Assembly: GCA_934307335.1 (NCBI GenBank)
Contig: CAKRCL010000037.1
Location: 1 to 16,745, forward strand
Direction of reading: 5' to 3'
Source of the DNA: an uncultured Dorea sp.
Lineage (GTDB): Bacteria > Bacillota > Clostridia > Lachnospirales > Lachnospiraceae
DNA: 16,745 bases
Part shown: in pieces, positions 13,911 to 16,745 of the stretch
Numbering within the stretch: position 1 is the stretch's first letter
Layout: every line of letters begins with the position of its first letter
Notes under the pieces: model-generated
What the model saw: the letters and a program-made list of their open reading frames with translations, nothing else
What the model was told of the DNA's origin: nothing
Databases searched by the model: none
Program-made: the position numbers and the translations under genes

Positions 13911-16535
13911 ATGGCAAAATGGGTTTATATGTTTACAGAAGGTAACGCTACTATGAGAAATCTACTCGGTGGCAAGGGCGCGAATCTTGCGGAGATGACG
14001 AATTTAGGTCTTCCGGTACCGCAGGGATTTACGGTGACAACGGAGGCCTGCACTCAGTATTACGAAGATGGCAGACAGATCAATGATGAGATCATGAGAC
14101 AGATCATGGAAGCTATTGATCAGATGGAGGTTATCACAGGCAAAAAGTTTGGTGATAAGACCAATCCGTTGCTTGTTTCTGTTCGTTCCGGAGCAAGAGC
14201 ATCAATGCCAGGTATGATGGATACAATTCTGAATCTTGGATTAAATGAAGAAGTAGTTGAGACTTTGGCAGAAGCGTCCGGCAATCCTCGTTGGGCATGG
14301 GATTGCTATCGAAGATTTATTCAGATGTTTTCTGATGTAGTTATGGAAGTCGGTAAGAAATATTTTGAAGAACTGATCGACAAGATGAAAGAAAAACGTG
14401 GCGTGAAACTGGACGTAGAGCTTACGGCGGAAGATTTAAAAGAGCTTGCAGGACAGTTCAAAGCTGAATATAAAGAGAAAATCGGTTCTGATTTTCCAAC
14501 AGATCCAAAAGAACAGTTGACAGAAGCTATCAAAGCTGTATTTCGTTCCTGGGATAATCCTAGAGCAAATGTATACCGCCGTGATAATGACATTCCATAT
14601 TCATGGGGAACTGCAGTAAATGTTCAGATGATGGCATTTGGAAATATGGGAGACGATTGTGGAACAGGTGTTGCATTTACTCGTGATCCTGCAACAGGAG
14701 AAAAAGGTCTGTTCGGTGAATTTTTGACAAATGCACAGGGAGAAGATGTAGTTGCAGGTGTCAGAACTCCGATGAAGATTACAGAGATGGAAAGAAAATT
14801 CCCAGAAGCGTTTGTAGAATTTAAAAAAGTATGTGAAATTCTTGAAAAACATTATAGAGATATGCAGGATATGGAATTTACGGTTGAACACGGAAAACTC
14901 TATATGTTGCAGACAAGAAATGGTAAGAGAACTGCTCAGGCAGCATTAAAGATCGCATGTGATCTGGTAGATGAGGGTATGAGAACTGAGGAAGAAGCAG
15001 TTGCAATGATCGATCCACGCAACTTGGACACACTTCTTCATCCACAGTTCGACCAAAAAGCGTTAAAGGCAGCAACACCTCTTGGAAAAGGACTTGGTGC
15101 ATCACCGGGAGCAGCTTGCGGAAAAGTTGTATTTACTGCTGAGGATGCAGTAGAGTGGGCAAAGCGAGGAGAAAAAGTTGTCCTTGTTCGTTTGGAGACT
15201 TCACCAGAGGATATTACAGGTATGAAATCTGCACAGGGAATTCTGACAGTCCGCGGAGGTATGACCTCACATGCAGCAGTAGTTGCGCGTGGTATGGGAA
15301 CCTGTTGTGTATCCGGTTGTGGAGATATCGCAATGGATGAAGAAAATAAAAAGTTTACTTTGTCAACAAAAACATTTCACGAAGGCGATGCGATCTCACT
15401 CGATGGAACAACAGGTAATATTTACGAGGGAATTATCCCAACTGTAGATGCTACGATTACGGGCGAGTTTGGAAGGATTATGAACTGGGCAGATAAATAT
15501 CGTACAATGAAAGTTCGTACAAATGCAGATACACCTGCTGATGCAAAGAAAGCAGTAGAACTTGGTGCAGAAGGAATCGGACTTTGCCGTACAGAGCATA
15601 TGTTCTTTGATGAAAACAGAATCGCAGCTTTCCGTGAGATGATTTGTTCAGATACTGTAGAAGAAAGAGAAGCAGCTCTTGAAAAGATTCTTCCATATCA
15701 GCAGGGAGATTTTGAAGCTCTTTATGAAGCTCTGGAGGGAAATCCGGTTACAATCCGATTCCTTGATCCACCGCTTCATGAATTCGTACCGACAGAGGAA
15801 GAGGATATTAAGAAACTTGCTGATGCACAGGGTAAAACTGTGGAGCAGATTAAAAATATTATCGACAGTCTTCACGAGTTCAATCCTATGATGGGTCATC
15901 GTGGATGCCGCTTGGCAGTAACTTATCCGGAAATCGCAAAGATGCAGACAAAAGCAGTCATCCGGGCAGCTATTAAAGTAAAGAAAAATCATCCGGATTG
16001 GAATATTAAGCCAGAAATTATGATTCCGTTGGTTGGAGAAGTCAAAGAGTTAAAATATGTTAAGAAATTTGTAGTAGAAGCAGCAGATGCAGAGATTGCA
16101 GCTTCTGGTATTGCACTGGAATATGAGGTTGGAACTATGATTGAGATTCCAAGAGCAGCACTCACTGCAGATGATATTGCAAAAGAAGCTGATTTCTTCT
16201 GCTTTGGAACAAACGATCTTACACAGATGACATTTGGATTCTCAAGAGATGATGCTGGAAAATTCCTGGATGCATATTATGATGTAAAAATCTATGAAAA
16301 TGATCCATTTGCAAAACTGGATCAGAATGGTGTAGGAAAATTAATGGAAATGGCCATTACTCTTGGAAAGCAAGCCAATCCAAATCTGCATATTGGAATC
16401 TGTGGAGAACATGGAGGAGATCCTTCCTCTGTAGAATTCTGCAACGAACTGGGATTAAATTATGTTTCTTGTTCACCTTTCAGAGTTCCAATTGCAAAAC
16501 TTGCGGCAGCGCAGGCAGCAATTAACCAGAAATAG
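13911..16535 (+). CDS. ppdK: Pyruvate, phosphate dikinase
   Basis: PPDK interconverts pyruvate + ATP + Pi and PEP + AMP + PPi; in anaerobic Firmicutes it links glycolysis and gluconeogenesis and can replace pyruvate kinase. The 874-aa length equals that of the well-studied Clostridium symbiosum enzyme. Seen: the N-terminal nucleotide-binding domain (GGKGANLAEMT, then SVRSGARASMPGMMDTILNLG); the central swivelling domain with the phosphorylated His, H454 in GGMTSHAAVVARG (His455 in C. symbiosum numbering); and the C-terminal PEP-binding barrel with GLCRTEHMF, NPMMGHRGCR, FGTNDLTQMTFG and the proton donor C831 in GICGEHGGDPSSVEF. No residue of these motifs is missing. A strong RBS AGGAGGT and a consensus promoter precede it, and a strong terminator follows, so it is monocistronic. 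No PPDK regulatory-protein gene is in the window. Confidence 0.98.
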   Translation: MAKWVYMFTEGNATMRNLLGGKGANLAEMTNLGLPVPQGFTVTTEACTQYYEDGRQINDEIMRQIMEAIDQMEVITGKKFGDKTNPLLVSVRSGARASMPGMMDTILNLGLNEEVVETLAEASGNPRWAWDCYRRFIQMFSDVVMEVGKKYFEELIDKMKEKRGVKLDVELTAEDLKELAGQFKAEYKEKIGSDFPTDPKEQLTEAIKAVFRSWDNPRANVYRRDNDIPYSWGTAVNVQMMAFGNMGDDCGTGVAFTRDPATGEKGLFGEFLTNAQGEDVVAGVRTPMKITEMERKFPEAFVEFKKVCEILEKHYRDMQDMEFTVEHGKLYMLQTRNGKRTAQAALKIACDLVDEGMRTEEEAVAMIDPRNLDTLLHPQFDQKALKAATPLGKGLGASPGAACGKVVFTAEDAVEWAKRGEKVVLVRLETSPEDITGMKSAQGILTVRGGMTSHAAVVARGMGTCCVSGCGDIAMDEENKKFTLSTKTFHEGDAISLDGTTGNIYEGIIPTVDATITGEFGRIMNWADKYRTMKVRTNADTPADAKKAVELGAEGIGLCRTEHMFFDENRIAAFREMICSDTVEEREAALEKILPYQQGDFEALYEALEGNPVTIRFLDPPLHEFVPTEEEDIKKLADAQGKTVEQIKNIIDSLHEFNPMMGHRGCRLAVTYPEIAKMQTKAVIRAAIKVKKNHPDWNIKPEIMIPLVGEVKELKYVKKFVVEAADAEIAASGIALEYEVGTMIEIPRAALTADDIAKEADFFCFGTNDLTQMTFGFSRDDAGKFLDAYYDVKIYENDPFAKLDQNGVGKLMEMAITLGKQANPNLHIGICGEHGGDPSSVEFCNELGLNYVSCSPFRVPIAKLAAAQAAINQK

Positions 16536-16580
16536 TACACTGTAGGTGACTAACATAGAACGTTAATTAGCTTATATAGA

Positions 16581-16617
16581 AAACCCCTTACATCAATTAT
16601 GGTGTGAGGGGTTTTTT
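16581..16617 (+). terminator. Intrinsic terminator of ppdK (possibly bidirectional)
   Basis: A 14-bp stem (16581-16594 with 16601-16614, two G-U pairs) and a 6-nt loop, followed by six T (16612-16617). On the minus strand the same hairpin is followed by TTTT, so it could also stop transcription coming from the right. Confidence 0.93.
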
Positions 16618-16745
16618 ACGTGAAAAATGTACAAAAGTTCTTGGGTGTGGTAGTATGATGATAAAGATAAATCGGGATTTGCACAATTCTTGAACTCAAC
16701 ACAAACTGCCATCAGTGTTGTTCCGTTGCCCGTTCTTTGCTGGTA
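16618..16745. other. Unassigned window end, possible 3' end of a minus-strand gene
   Basis: No gene can be identified. From about 16672 onward the + strand is pyrimidine-rich, opposite to all other coding regions here, which suggests coding on the minus strand. Minus-strand frames entering from 16745 stop after about 10, 15 or more than 40 codons; none gives a recognisable family. The longest runs into the ppdK terminator and is therefore an unlikely real end. No start codon with an RBS is seen on the + strand. Confidence 0.3.

Noticed and set aside
1..16745. CRISPR arrays, tRNA or rRNA genes, prophage modules, complete insertion sequences
   Set aside because: No regularly spaced direct repeats, no tRNA-like cloverleaf sequence and no integrase or transposase ORF were seen on either strand.

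Overview
The window looks like a chromosomal stretch from a low-GC, anaerobic Firmicute, most likely a Lachnospiraceae gut commensal (Dorea / Mediterraneibacter / Blautia-like). The evidence is the A/G-rich coding strand, strong AGGAGG-type ribosome binding sites, a pyruvate phosphate dikinase with the same length as the Clostridium symbiosum enzyme, oxygen-sensitive iron-sulfur enzymes, a lysine riboswitch and a class B sortase. The genus is an inference from protein character. All identified genes read on the + strand.

Layout. (1) 1-273 is the 3' end of a class B sortase. (2) 368-3732 holds a cytosolic molybdopterin oxidoreductase followed by a double-cubane-cluster (HgdB/YjiM-like) anaerobic reductase, an unusual redox pair. 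(3) 3733-4176 is a regulatory leader: a promoter, a clear lysine riboswitch (L box) and a 12-bp intrinsic terminator. It precedes an NhaC-family antiporter-like permease that is therefore probably a lysine transporter; a long hairpin terminator closes this unit. (4) From an extended -10 promoter at about 5935 runs a housekeeping cluster: an M16C presequence-protease-like peptidase, era, a small YqzL-type ORF (57 aa) and recO, whose start lies inside the small ORF. (5) A separate promoter (TTGAAA-17-TATAAT) drives glycyl-tRNA synthetase. (6) A near-perfect 19-bp-arm palindrome, REP/RAYT-like in look, lies between glyS and an M18 aminopeptidase gene. (7) Pyruvate phosphate dikinase has two candidate promoters and ends in a strong terminator. 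(8) The last ~125 bp hold no identified gene; strand composition hints at the end of a convergent minus-strand gene.

The genes cover protein quality and peptide turnover (M16C and M18 peptidases), ribosome assembly (Era), recombination repair (RecO), translation (GlyS), central pyruvate/PEP metabolism (PPDK) and lysine uptake. The parts least like ordinary housekeeping are the molybdoenzyme/double-cubane pair, the riboswitch-controlled NhaC permease and the glyS-downstream palindrome. I found no CRISPR array, tRNA or rRNA gene, prophage or complete insertion sequence.
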